From Paramacrobiotus metropolitanus (lineage: Eukaryota; Tardigrada; Eutardigrada; Parachela; Macrobiotidae), in NCBI RefSeq assembly GCF_019649055.1, contig NW_026570223.1:3534001-3598000 (forward strand): a DNA stretch of 64,000 nt, read 5' to 3'. Below are positions 24,024-37,700 of this stretch, piece after piece (the first letter of the stretch is position 1; each line of letters opens with the position of its first letter). The notes below the pieces were generated by a model that was given only the letters and a program-made list of their open reading frames with translations, searched no databases and was not told the origin of the DNA. Both the position numbers and the translations under genes were made by a program.

Positions 24024-26102
24024 TTAAGGGCATATTTGATACCTAGAAAAGAAAAACAGCAACATGTTAAATCTTAAGAGTATTGATCGATAGTGCACGT
24101 TGGGATTAATTACTTCACATATTGTACATGTATCAAATAGTTTTTGGTAGATTCTACCACGCTTTTTGTTACGTATTTTGGCAGCTGCCGAATAAAGGGC
24201 AATACATATCAAAACATGTATCGCAGAAATGGCGTAAGTTATAAATACTCGTTTCACCTTTCGGTAGCCTTAGTTCATTAACAACGCGATGGTACTCTTT
24301 TATGAGACTTCCTCGTTCTTTTTTGGGCGCGGTATTGATCTGTGCCGCATAGCGTTTCATAATTCTCCCTAATTCCGTGAACTCCAGTGCTTGTAACTGC
24401 GGCAAGGACACTAAAAAATTTTGATACTGGAGCCTGATGTTTACGATGACACATATTATACCAGCATAAAATTAACGAGTTAATTATTGTGGGTTTACGT
24501 GGAATATTCCTGGCGGTTTCTATAGCCTGCCGATCCGGCTGCTGTATGGAGCGCGGTAAGGCTGTGCGGGGATCCAGTAACTGTGCTCCCAGTGCCTGCG
24601 ACATGTAGAACACACGGAAAAACGCAATTAATTGCTCTTTGGTCAGTGTCATCAGGAAGTCCGTCATGTACTGCGACAGCAGCGTTATCTGGTCGATTTG
24701 CGAGGGTGGTGATCCGCCGCTGACAGACACCGACACTCCGTATGATCCATGGTAGTTGTATATCCCGTAACCAGATCCTGTAAATCATGGAAATGCGCCG
24801 TCACCAGGTGGAGAGCTATTTCTGTCAGTACTTCCGCTGATTTCATTAGGATAAGTAAATCGGGCATTCATATAATAATGTTTCCACATAAGCGTAAGAA
24901 ATCATTAACGTGCAGCCGCACAAAAGCATTATTACGACACTATCAGGTCGTAGTTGCTGCTTCGCGAAATTATATTGGTATTTTTACGTAAAGGTTTCAC
25001 CAATGAACAGCGACAAACATAGCTAAATGCACACAATAACCGCATTGTAACTAGTATATTTCATTAGTTTTCATTAGTTCATTAGTTTGTCTAATTAACT
25101 TCTTTAAAAATACTTCTTTAATACTTCTTTAAAAACTGTTTAAAATTATTCTGCAAACTTTTGAACTGTCATAGGTAACGAGGTTAAATATAGCATGCGT
25201 AGGTATATTCACGGGTAAGGTCGTTTCACGCCCAACCGAGGAATTTTAGTCTTATTGTACAATTTTTAAGTCAGTTTATTTTTTAATCTGACCTGTTTTG
25301 CTACCACATAATTCATTAATTGGGACATACTAAATTTTAAAACGGCACAAAAGGAATCTGATCGCATCTTACAAACAAACGACATCTTTCGCTTACCTCC
25401 ATATGAACCCGGATAATAAGGCGGCGTATCCGTGGACGGAGGACAGGTCACGGGTTGCGGGGGTAATCCTGGCGGGGATGGTAGAGGAAATGATGGCGGT
25501 GTGGGGAAGAAAACGGATGGCCGGCTGGGCGGCGCCGGCGCCACCGTCACCGCTGGAATGGGATTATAGTACGCACCCGGTCTGTAGGGGTTTGTCGGCG
25601 GCGTCGTCAGCGTGCCTGGCACAATATTGATACAAGGGTTGCCCGGGGGCGTCGGAAACTGGGTGATGGGTGTCACAATCGGCGCCGGCGTCACATGGGG
25701 TGTGATCGGACCCGGTGGATTAGTCGCAAACGTTGGGAAGGTCGGAAACGTGGGAAAAGTTGGGAAGGTGGGAAATGTGGCAAAGGTCGGGAATGTACCG
25801 AACGTTGGAAAGGTCGGGAAGGTGGGGAACGTGGGAAATGTGGTTACCGGGGCATAGGTCGGTGTATTGACGACAATGGGGATGTACGGCGGTGTGGCCG
25901 GTGGCGCCGGTGTAGGGTAAAATGTGAAATCAGGGAAGAGGGGCGGCGGCGTAACCGTGGGAATGACCGCGGGTGGCGGGGTCACCGGTGGCGGCGCTGG
26001 CGTGGGCCAGTTGTTGCCGATGCCGTAACTGGACACGGTGTGGAGAGCAGCAAAAAAAGCAAGCAATGAAAGATACAGCAGTGCACCAGTGAAACTGCCC
26101 AT
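24024..26102 (-). CDS. Secreted Pro-rich FPT-repeat protein, family unknown
   Basis: Four exons join in phase: 26102-25397, 24777-24499, 24410-24258, 24184-24024, giving 432 residues. It starts with a clear signal peptide (GALLYLSLLAFFAALHTVSS). Residues about 30-235 are low complexity, rich in Pro and Thr, with a central run of FPT/FAT/FGT triplets (DNA 25723-25850). After YPGSYGGSGYGIYNYHGSYG comes a compositionally normal, probably helical region (QYMTDFLMTLTKEQLIAFF; LQALEFTELGRIMKRYAAQI) and a basic Lys/Arg stretch. Four Tyr-rich residues around the exon 1/2 join recall structural matrix proteins. I recognise no family; an extracellular matrix, cuticle, adhesive or mucin-like role is possible but inferred only from composition. 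The last exon is the least certain: reading through the third donor gives an alternative Cys-containing tail ending at 24169. A TATA-like box lies about 40 nt upstream of the ATG. Confidence 0.7.
25723..25850 (-). repeat. FPT triplet-coding tandem repeat
   Basis: Imperfect 9-nt units coding Phe-Pro-Thr, with Ala or Gly sometimes in place of Pro, run about fourteen times inside exon 1 of the secreted protein gene. The plus strand is strongly G-rich over this part. Copy number is likely to vary between individuals by slippage. Confidence 0.85.
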
Positions 26103-26140
26103 GGTCTGGTTTTGCGCGGCAGCCGTGTAAAGTTTTTCGG

Positions 26141-26150
26141 TACTATATAA
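26141..26150 (-). promoter_or_regulatory. TATA-like box of the secreted protein gene
   Basis: On the minus strand the sequence TTATATAGTA lies about 40 nt before the ATG at 26102, which would place transcription start a few nucleotides to about 15 nt before the ATG. Such focused TATA promoters are common for tissue-specific secreted proteins. Assigned from motif and position only. Confidence 0.45.
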
Positions 26151-29100
26151 TTAGCGAATGACCGGCTGCCTGGGTTAATTAGGTTAGTGGTGTGCGGCGG
26201 CATTCGGTCGTGTGCCGTAATTACGTCGCATCGTTTGCATAATGTTAATCAAGCTTTGTTTATATATTTTGTTATTTGATGCAGAATCGAAAGTGGTTGA
26301 TGGCGTTTGTTCATGGAAATACGCTCTTCCGGTCGGGTGTTACGTAGCCGACATGCTAAACAGACCACTCCAGTTTTCTGCTGCTGCCGGCAATATTAAC
26401 TGGTGGCCAACAGTCGGTTGGTTTGTGTGGGCACTGCGAACAAATGAACTGCACGGAATTGTGAGGCTTCCTTATACCAAATGTTAATAATTCCTGCAAA
26501 ACATAATTCCTAAAACATTGTAGTTCATTTTCCAGTAAAAAATTAAACAAAATGTTTTGTATCTAGTATTTCTTTATGACTGCGGACATCAAAGATTGTT
26601 GGCAACTTGGCCAAATAAATTAAATAAATTGTAAAACTCGCCGGCACGTACTTAACGATTTCTGTGGCTTTTAATTTTTGCTGATCTTTCTCATAATTTT
26701 CCAGACCATTTGATCTATGCTTTAGAAAATTAAACATATGTCTCTTCCGGTTACTATCCAACTGCATCGATAGCAGACACCTCTTGTAGGTCGTAGCAAC
26801 CTTTAACAATGCCGGTATTAGTGCGTCTGAATAGTTGTGCAATGTTACATTACTTGAGTACATACTGGACTGAATGGCTGGAAGCGGTTTAAATTACAAC
26901 ATCGATTTATTTGAGAGAAATCCTGTGAAATATTAATGATCAAGCGGCATGCTGTCCCTTATGTTGGAGCATACAGCTGCACCGCGGCTACCCATCAATA
27001 CTCTATGCCAAGCAAACACACTAGTCCAGAATTTTCGATCATCTAGCAAAGTATAACTCAAACATTTTCCGCCGGGATTGTTATGGTTACATGCCTGCCT
27101 AATTGCCGATTATTTTGTCGCACGCGATATTTAAAGGGGGACAACTATATACGCGATGAAGGACGCAGTCAAATGGAAGAAAATACCCGCAAATTCAGCA
27201 CACCGGAAACAACCATGTCGAGACAACGACGGCTATCAAATGATGGTCGCGCTTACACACACAATGATTAACAGATTTATCGATGAATCCCCGGGAAGAA
27301 TTTTGTCTTCTTATATTTTTTTCTCCGGCAGTATATTTCTCTCACTCACTGCCGATCAAGTGTGTCAGGCTTCAATCAATTGCAACCTGCATCACTTGCT
27401 GACAGCGTTGCGGTTGCTAGCAGTACAGCAATATTCTCCACCCAATGTTTTTCGCATGAACTGTTTGCCTCTCTATCCAATGACAAGTTTATCCATCCCT
27501 CAATCCCGGTCTGCTCCGCGTGTGCGTCCGTTTGTATATACAAAAAATCTACACCCCACCGCAAAAACAGCAATCGAAACTGGGACTTGAAACAGCTGTT
27601 TAAAGTCATGATCAGCGATTAAAATTAGACATTATCAAGTGTACAACGGAAACCGTACATGAGTATAGTCAACTGCCGCTATCCGCCTAGCAGTCGATTA
27701 TACAGACTACTGTGCGCAATTGTAAGCCGGTGTTGTATGCGCAACCCTCCCTCGCCGTAGTGTACCAACCAATTAGCCGTGATGTTCCCTTTGTAGCGTA
27801 ATATAAGTCTAAACTGCTTTATCCACTTTCTTCCTCCCGCTGTCACTACAAAGATTGCCGTGGAATTAAGTGCTTTTTTAAGAGTTGTCGAAGGCTGTAC
27901 CCCATGAGTAGGGGATAAGTCGTTCTTTCTTTATACTCCAATGTAACGGCGATCCGCACATGCCGCGCAAATGTTGTTTGGCTGATTGCATTGTGTCCAC
28001 TGCACATGCACCGTCTTCTGTTTTGATCTACTGTTTAACCGCAGACCACAATGGTACAGCGTTCGTCCGCAGTGACCGGCATCTGATTTCAAGTAAACGC
28101 ATCAGCAGAAAGAAAAGGTTTGTGCGCTCAAGTGCTTTGGTAATTTTTTATTAGCTACCGAATTTTTGTCCGATTAGGAAAATCACTCAACCAGCTGGAA
28201 GAATCGATTTCGATTGAGCCAATAAAGGATAAAGGTCTATGGATAATTTCGAAGACTCTGAGGTATGTTATACTTAGGAGATACATTTCTGGAATCTTGC
28301 CATTGTGTTCCCGGTGCTTCAATTCAGACAATGATGTGAACGCCGATAATCGTATTTGTATCGTCTATAGTACCCGAATGCCGACATGGTGATTGTGAGC
28401 TGTACACCTGTGTTGTTTGTACAGTTTTATGCGATGGTGTATACAAGCTAGCGTGCAGAAAGTAGTACACTCCTCTATGTTAAAATTTTAAATGAAGCAT
28501 ATGCACAAAACAAAAATATTTTACGACTACACATTTGCATGTACTTTTGTACGGTGAATTTTGAATGGTTTTGCTTTTGTGTACATTTGGTGCACGGTAT
28601 TGTGTGTGCGTGCTCACGTGTTACTGAAGCATAGGCATGCATGCAGAGGTAAGCGTGTGATAAAATATTATATTTTTAGCTTTTCAAGTACGGAGTTTAA
28701 TATTAATGGCGTAGTGTAATATGATAATTATCGATGGTTTAGTATAATACAAAAAATTTATAGTGATTTAGAACTTTGCACAAGCTTAAATGTTGCAGAA
28801 TAAAACTGGTAATTAGTTTGCCACTTCTGCATAGCTCGCTGTAATTATTTTTAAGCCATGATGTTTTGTATGTCGACAGACATTGCCGACATCACTCAAA
28901 ATAACGCCGCGTATAATTTTACGCGGATGTAGATAACGCACCCAAGAAATTGTCAATTTCCTCCCTCGAAGCCCGGACACCCGGGTGGAAATTGATAAAA
29001 ATAGATTTAGACATTTCATTTGATACTTCGGATTGCAACGTTGTGTATATCAGTATATGCAGAAGTTTAGGTGCTGCTTATTTGACCAAATTGTTGCTAC

Positions 29101-32100
29101 TTTTTCGACAAGTAGCAAAAAATTGCCTAGGCAGTACAGCGCGCCGGCATCCCTGGGTTCAACAAGGTTCGCGACCGGAAATCGGCATATCAGCAGTTCG
29201 ACCTGTTTTGGTACTGCCACTGCCGATCTTTATGCCGATGCAAGCTTGACTGCTGATTGCTAAATTAATTTGTATCAGCGTGCTTTTACATAAATTTCGT
29301 TGTAAAATTAAAATTCACATCAACTAACTGTATGGCTAAGAAAACAGTTTTGCTAGCTTTTGTAAGAAAACATATAAAATGCCTGTGTGTTTTCAGCTCT
29401 ACACGGTTTTGCTGAGAACTTAATCGAGAAAATTTTGCATTCTAGTAGAGGTACTTTCCTTTGCGATATACTTGAAATATCGTATTTGTAGACATATAAC
29501 GGCTCGACCCCTGCGACTCGTACTACGATAAGAGTATAATAAGAAATAGTAAACAAAAAAATTTCGTATTTCGGATTAGAATTTTTTATTATTTGAAACA
29601 AAATTCGATGCGTGAAAAATTTATGTATTGCAGTTTGATGATTCACACTGCATGCAAAAGTTTAACGCAAGCTCCAAGGCTCCACGCCGGTGCAGAGAGA
29701 TGCTGCGCTTTGCGTCGAATTATAAGTAATTGTTATAATAAAACAAAGTCAGAGCACAGAGTAATTATTGCTTGTTGTCTTCCCTTTACTGCAACGGAGT
29801 TAGCCTAAATCCTACATGCAAAAGTAGTAACAAAAGGGCACTGCTCAAGATAAAAATTTATGGGGAACGTTTTCGCAGCAATTTCCGGCTAATTTTCGGA
29901 AATCATCTTGCGGACCGAATATGGCCATGAAATTGTGAGAAATTTAACTGCAAGCTGAAGATTGGCTTTATGATATATGTTTTAGATGATTAAAGACAGA
30001 AAAATCCTTGCATGTGGGTACAGTACTTTTTTGGGAACTGTTTGGCAGTTTCCGCGCTAGGTCTTCGGCTATACTGTCAAATAAGTAAATGATGCTAGAT
30101 TTGGTAAAGTTTATTAAACGGCACATCGGGAAGCAGGTTGTGCTGAACAGCATTTCATCACGAGAAACAAATTTTCAGGGACAGTACAAATTTTCAACCG
30201 GAAGTAGCCCGTTTGTGTGTCTGTATGCGGTCTGGTGATTCTGATGTCGTTAGATCATAAATGTTCCATGGGCATGCGCTGGTAAAAATTGGACAAAATG
30301 CATTAGAGGAGCTGTTGAAGAGTGTCTGGGGGGCGGGCGATTTTGTTCAAACTGCACATACCCTTCCATTCTCCACAAATTTAAGTTTAGGTTTTTAGTT
30401 TAATTAATTTTGACATTTAATCAACATATTTCCGGTGGATACAGTTTCTTTTTCAGCCAAATATTCGTACTTTCTCGGATATGTAGTGCACTTCGTACTT
30501 GTTCAACGTACTCTACAAATAAAACAATTCTTATATGTAGTACTGAGTAAGGAGTCTAGTATGCATGCTTACATTAATAAATACACAATGATTTAATTCA
30601 AATGTCGCTTTACCAAAAGAAAATCAAGTATAAATATATTTTTGAATTCGAAAATTTTTGCAACGTACGGGCATAGGATTTGACCTGCCTGTCGGCAACG
30701 AGGATCGTCCGAAAATTTATAGCTGGTCGAACGAGCGTTATGCAGTTCTCATACTTTATCAATCCAATCAGATTTGAGGATTTTGCCTAGTCATATAAAC
30801 AGTGTGACCTTTCTGGGTTTGTATGATTCTTTAGTTATTTTCCGAAACAGACCAGTCCATGAGACAGTATCTGTAAAGACACATAAAATTATTAGGCTTG
30901 CTTGTAAGTAGGTGCACGTGTTTTTAATTGGCTTTGAATCTACAGATTATTCTTAAATGATGGAGGTTCCGCACACCACCTTTTTACCACCGTTGGTTCC
31001 CTGGCTCATCTTTGACTTCTAACACCGCTTTTGCAACGCCATCAGTGGCTCCGCACACCACCATCCATTTAACTATTTTTGTTAAATTTAAATACCTACC
31101 TGAAACACTTGAATGGTTCGTACAGGTGACTGCGCACGAGAAGTACACAAACTTCCGTTCGACGGTAGAAAATGGCATATCTTCTCTTTTGAAAGAGCTA
31201 CAAGTTGATATGCGGAGCTTTTACGTACCTTCTTAAATTACACAACAAGTATCTAAACTATCTGCAGATGGAAGAAAACAGAACGGTTTTGATCGAAAAA
31301 TTCATACAACGTGTTTCATATTTGGTGGATCGCTAGAACTCCCTAGGCTCAATCATATCGTGAAGTCAAATGTGGAAAGGTCATGAATCCGGCTTTAACT
31401 TTGGTTATCCTTATATTCTTTGTATTTCCATACAATTCACATACTGTATTATATAGTTTATTGCAGACTTATTGGGCCTTTCGTTTCTGCTGGTACGGGT
31501 ACGTGGTATAAATGCATTGAGTCGTGCATCCAGATACAGTATGTACCACGCGGCGGTAGCCGGAAGTCTCATGTCCCTCAATATGCAGATTTTCGGCTTG
31601 CCTCTATCCCACCTGAAACGTCCGCATGTCATGGCGGACAGTATTCGTGAGCTGTACCTAGTTCGCACACTTAACATATCCGCAATTTTTTGTCCAGTCA
31701 GCTGCTGATCATGAATCGAATACGCAGCCCAGATTTCGTCAAAATTTTTACGTATGATTACACGTGATATGATTGTGACATGGTAGACGTGTGCATTTCC
31801 ATCACGTTTGCAGTCTTTTTATGAGCTAACCCAAAAAAGTTTCTCCTCTTTTAAAAACTCACAGGGAAATTTTGTTTTGCCGTTGTTCCAAGTTTAAGAA
31901 ATCCGCAACGTCAAAGCGTCCTCATAGAACTATGATAATAGTTTGCGCAAATGTTTTCTAACGTTCGACATACGAGTACTGATATTAATTCGTATTATGT
32001 ACCTGTATATGTTGTTTTTTTTTTCTCTTTGGTTTACAGAGCAAGCAACATCACAAATTCTACTGCAGATTCTGAAAATGATAAGTTATTCTCTGTTTTG

Positions 32101-34730
32101 CCAAATACTGTTATGCAATGCATGCTCATGCTATAAGTGCTTAAACTTTCATCCCGAAAACATTAGAAAAGGGCTGGTTGTAAGTTTGTCCTAGAAGCAC
32201 TGATTGCGAACAAACTTTAAAATTTTAATAAGTTATGAGTCGTACCGGCTCGTACGGGACCTTACCAAAATACGCACGGGCACACGAGCATTTTGTGCAG
32301 TCTACGTACCTGTCGATTGGTATTGCCTTCATAACGGTTCGAAATAACAATGAGCTGGTTGATAAGAAAACAATAAAGATCAACTATGCGCATTGGCTGC
32401 TTGGCTGATAGATGATAAAATGTGGAACAAAGAATAATTATCTACTGATAATTTAATACAAAGTAATCAGGCTAATGCGAAATTCTTCAACCCACTTTAC
32501 ATTTTTATATCAGTGTTGGTGCTTTCACTGGTAAATACTGGACGTGCTATTTTTTTCATTATCGTGTACCAAGTGCTCCAGTGCTTCTCAAGGGTCCCAT
32601 AACAGTGCTTGTTGTTTTTTGGATCCCTCTGGGCTTATAAGAGCGCGCGCAGAATTCTTCCATGCAGTTATTTGAGTGGAAGTGTATGTATATGGGACCG
32701 AATCTTCTCAAATCACGGAACCAGCTATTTTATTAAACGTTAAAGATTTAACAAACAGTCATTATCAAGCAGGCACTGGAAATGCTTAACAGGAAGCAAA
32801 GTGGCACATTTGTTCTCACTTCACGCAATGAGCAAACGAATAATCAAGTAGGTGTTCCCATATAAATTACTCCAAACATTTGGCTATTTGTTGAAGCTCC
32901 AACTGGAATGTCACGTTTCGCAACTGTATGTTTTGTAACTGCAGTTCTGGATGGGTTTGTCGATCTGGTTCAAGTTTATCAGGGCATTGATATTTCGTTA
33001 CAGTACGAGTGTACCTAACTGGCTTTTAACTCTCATACCGTGCAAATGTGTTGTACTGTCATACCCACATCAATTCATTAACTTTTCTGATTGTAGCAGA
33101 GTCGTTTTTATGTATTTAGCAGTATTATTAAATATTTATCACTACAGTATTGATTGCCCTTACACTTAAGCTTACTTTTATCGCACTACGAGGCACTTAT
33201 TCCTTGCCGGTTTTTATTTCTTTCGGAGTGCAGCGTGCCGTGTGCGCTACATTTATAATCTGCCCGCACATATGAGCACTTAATTGTTGTTCGGTTAATA
33301 AAATTTGCTACCGTAGATAATAATATTTTAGCTGCAGTAGCAATTATGCAAAATCTATCATGGTGAATGATTAGACGAATCTCGACTGCTTCTGGTGTTT
33401 TGTCTTGCTACAAAACGTGACCGCGCACATTTTGTAGCAAGCATATATCTTAGAATGGATTCGGTAAGTCATCATAGCTTATTTCTGTAAAAAGTTCCCA
33501 AGAACAAATTTATGGGGAATGGTCATCCGAATGTATAGTTACAGACTGAAAGCGCTACTAGTACTTACTGTACCTTAGTATCATCTTATTAGTCGCTCAC
33601 CCTAAAACTTTACGGTGATACCGATCTTCTAATCATTCACGACGGAAAGATGTACCTAAATTTCTGCTTGTCGACATTTAATTTCATTTGCTTTATATCC
33701 ACAAATTCCAGTACAGCTCTGTGCTCCCAGTAAGCACTGCACTATTCCACAAATGCAAGGCGATTTGACATGTTTTCCATATCTACGTGATTATAAATAA
33801 TGTTATAGGTATCCATATTTTTACGTACCGCTCAGTCGTTTAGATCAGACGTACGTAGCAAGAATTAGACGAGCACCTAATTGCCTACGAATTTCCAATT
33901 TTGCTTTGGACATCCTTGCTAGCACTGACCTCAGTATTCAAGAAAAATTCATAAAACTAATTGTTTTTGTTTTTTACGTGCGAGTACTGTAGTAGTCGTA
34001 CTTATAGTATCAGTGCATTCCAGTTTGAATTATCATCCACTCAGGAAAAACGTTTAAGCATGTTGTATTCCTGCAGAAGACTGCGTTAATTACTGCGTAA
34101 TCAAGTGCTTGGAACGTTTATACGCATAATGCCAAACCATCTGAAAAGAACCGCTAGCGTTGTCTTACTGAGAGTCATATTGCATTTTGTTAAAGATAAA
34201 CTACAGCTAGAGAAGCTTCAGTGGAGTATCTGTATACGAACATCTGTATATTTGCAAAAAGTATCATACAACTGGCTACGCATATAAATGATAGTGTTTT
34301 GCCGCGAGTTGGCAGATTACCGGCAACTGCTGTTTGTTACCGCATTCCCTGCCAGCTGGGCTCAGATCCCCACGGGACTAACAATTTGTGACAGCTATAA
34401 CAAAAAATCTGTATGTCGAGATATATAACCGTACCGTTAACGTTGACGGCTGGAAGCAAGGGAATTGCGCAGATTTATCCATACAGTCCGCATATATATG
34501 TCGACGACTCGACGGCGCACGGTTGGGTCGATCATCCTGTATATGTTGCTCTTTGATTTTAAAGTTGCATTGCTATAGTAAAATCAACGTTCATCATTCT
34601 CGTGATTGCTAGTTATAGCCAAAATTACCGTGCGCACCATCGATATCAAAATCAATTCTTATTCTATGCCATCTCTTATCAAAACCATATGTTTGCACAT
34701 CGCGTGTGATCTGTGTTATTGTAAGAAAAA
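26151..34730. other. Gene-poor spacer upstream of the DPP4-like gene
   Basis: About 8.6 kb with no exon I can tie to a family. Open frames at 27156-27590 and around 30984-31236 show no recognisable domain or matched splice sites. The region is AT-rich and contains many TGTAC/GTACA-type words but no long repeat. It may contain 5' non-coding exons or enhancers of the DPP4-like gene. Confidence 0.5.
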
Positions 34731-37700
34731 ATGCACCCCACATCTATACCGCAAAAAGTACCACGCAAACAATTTCAGGAATTAGCCGGACCGGAATCCA
34801 CCGGCGGAAAGAACTGGAAGGGCATCGGAATCGCGCTCTTGGTTATCGCTGTCATCTGCGCACTGGTCATTTTGGCTATAACGTTACTAGCACCGTGTAA
34901 GAGTCAGCATTCTGATAGTTTGCTTACCGCGTTTGTTATTAAATTGACGTGCACTTATCATCATCCTGCCCATCCAACAGCACACGAGGAGCATTTTCGA
35001 GACGGAATACCATTAGCTATTCATGAGGTGACGGACGGAAGTCTGTCGGCGTCCTACCGCGACGTGCAGTGGCTATCAGGTACTTAAATCCGGGTTGGTG
35101 TATTAATAAGCCTGAAATTATTATTACCGTAATAACTTAATTGAAAAATCCATTCAGTTTCTGAATATATTGTTACGAGTGATGATTTTCTTCAGTGATT
35201 TTTCACGGCACCGGTATAAAGAGCGAGATTGTTAAAACAAGCCAGTAAAATGAATATCCACGATGCCACACTTTTTGCCTCGACTTATCTAGTATATTAA
35301 AGCACAAACTTAATAATGACGCAGATAAAAACGATATATTGTGCATTAAGTTATTTTTGTAATTCTTTTCTTGTGATAATTCTTTTAAGTTTTTTTTTAT
35401 AAAGCCGGTGGAAGACTGTGTTGAGCTTTGTACTATTGTGGAAAAAATACTGCTATTAACAATTCTTATGTAATAATTTTAAGATATAAAGTGTGCAATA
35501 GTTTATTACAATCACCTCAATTGCATTGTTTGGCAAGATGTGAAAAAAGAAGCAAAATTTTTCATTATACTCGTAACATTCCGTTTTGTTTGTTTAGGTC
35601 ATGAACTGCTCTTCCAGTCAGAGACCAACCAATCAATCATATTACTTGATCTGCAAAACAATACCAAATCTTTGTTAGTGGATGTTGTAAGAACTTTGTC
35701 CTTTGATTCTGTTTACATCCTGAATATAGCTATGAAAAATTATTACTGACAACATTTCACTCTCTATTTTACAGAAAACAAACGACAAGATTAACTCTTA
35801 CTTGGTATCACCATCCAGGCGGTACCTTTTATATTCGCAAGATCCACTAAAGGTTAGTGCAAAAACTTCAATTTTAAACCATTGCATATGTTAATAAAAA
35901 GCTTACAATTTCTGCTACCAGGTCAAGCGTAAAATTTAGGCACTTCTTTGGTTGTTTCAAATAGTGCAAATTGCATCCGCATGGTGTACGGCAGCACCAA
36001 CATATTACAATAATATTGTACAATAATTAATGCAGGACAGTTATCAATGTTCGATTCTCATTTATTTCTAATAATGCATGTGCACAACTAGAGCACGAAG
36101 CAAATTAATTTCACTTTTGTACACTAAAAATTGCGTAATTGCCCGTGCGTAATATTGCGTGGAACAAAACCGTTTTTCTGCATCCGCGCGTCCAGGTTGA
36201 CGGGGCTTATCAAAGCGGGAATTATAGGGAAAACTATTATTAGCACGCGGATTTGCATTAATGACATCGGGCTGAATGCATTATTGATGGCTGAACGAAG
36301 CGTTGTGTACGTTGGCCGCGGTTGAAATGTAAACTGTATTAACCGTATATATCATTCGTAGGTCTATCGGCACACACAGAAAGCCTTCTACAAAGTTTTT
36401 GATTTGCACTACCACGCCTTCCCTAACGACTCACGGGAAGTTGGCCCGGAGGCTGTCTCTCTTCCTGTCAGACTGCAATATGCTAAGTGGGCTCCCAGCT
36501 CCGACAAACTGGTAAAAGCGCAGTTATGGTTATTTTGGACTACTATATACACCGGTTATGTCAAAAATTTTAATTTGTGTCACACGGATGGTTGACAGTC
36601 TATTCAGTGCGGTTCTTTTGTAGGTCTTTGTATATGAGAATGATGTTTATTTTATGAACTATACGCAACCAAACAATCCCGTCCAAAAACGGCTAACATC
36701 CACTGGATCTACCGACGAAAATGAAGTGGTCGTATATAATGGAATCCCTGATTGGCTATACGAAGGTACGGTGCACTTGCTCTAAGATCGAGAATTTATT
36801 TTCAATCGATACGTATTGTACAAGTACACGTAATGTAACAATAACCAAACCATAACAATTAATATACCCCTTGCATGTAGTATAGAGTTAAAAAGGAATA
36901 ATTAAGTAAAAATAACTGTGACTTTTGATTGAAAATGGAGCAATTCCGAGCGCGGAAAAATGTTTTAATTATAAAAGGATGCTGCTATCTTAATATGTAC
37001 TTCTTACGGCAGTATATGTAGTTTGGTAAGCACAGACTGGATTAATCACCAACCATTTAATCTTTAGCGAGCGCTGTGATTATTGTGCATTTTATATTCG
37101 TGAAGTGTACTATGTTGTAGACCGTATTATCGTTGTCTGTAGTTGTACCCATTCTGTGTTATATTGATTACTATGAGAATACTGATCCTTCGTACAATAT
37201 TACAGAGGAAATTCTAAGCCAAGACAATGCAATATGGTGGTCGCCCGATAGCCGATATATTGCATTTTTGAGTTTTAACGATACTTTGGTGGAGACATTC
37301 TCGTTTGATACCTATGGCGGGGATTCTATGCTGCAACAATACACCAACAGCACAAAAATACGGTATCCAAAGGTAATAATCAGCTTTATTTATGCCCGAT
37401 ATGATCAAAGTACTCTATAATAAGTGTTTGCATGTGTGATACGAATACAACAGAACAAAATAATGTACAGATTGATACTATCTGGCTTTACTTTCACAAA
37501 CCACAGACTTTTTAATTTTTTTGCTTTACAGTTCAAGTTATCACTTTTACATGCTGCTCACATAACTTCCCGTTTGTGAGTATTCATATTGACTGTAGGC
37601 GGGACATCGAAACCCAACTGTACAATTACACATCGTGGACACTGAAAAACCGTTATCGGAAATGTCCACAAATACGGCAATACCGCCGCCGGATAAGAAT

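Noticed and set aside
24778-24867. Hydrophobic minus-strand segment that reads into exon 2 of the secreted protein gene in another frame
   Set aside because: Its frame conflicts with the exon that follows, and candidate internal exons are not multiples of three.
25612-26069. Gly/Lys-rich open frames on the plus strand
   Set aside because: They are the antisense of the FPT/Pro-rich exon of the secreted protein; the repeats keep all frames open.
27156-27590. Open frame of 144 codons on the plus strand
   Set aside because: No family resemblance, no signal or domain, overlapped by other frames, and no flanking exon could be joined; left as spacer.
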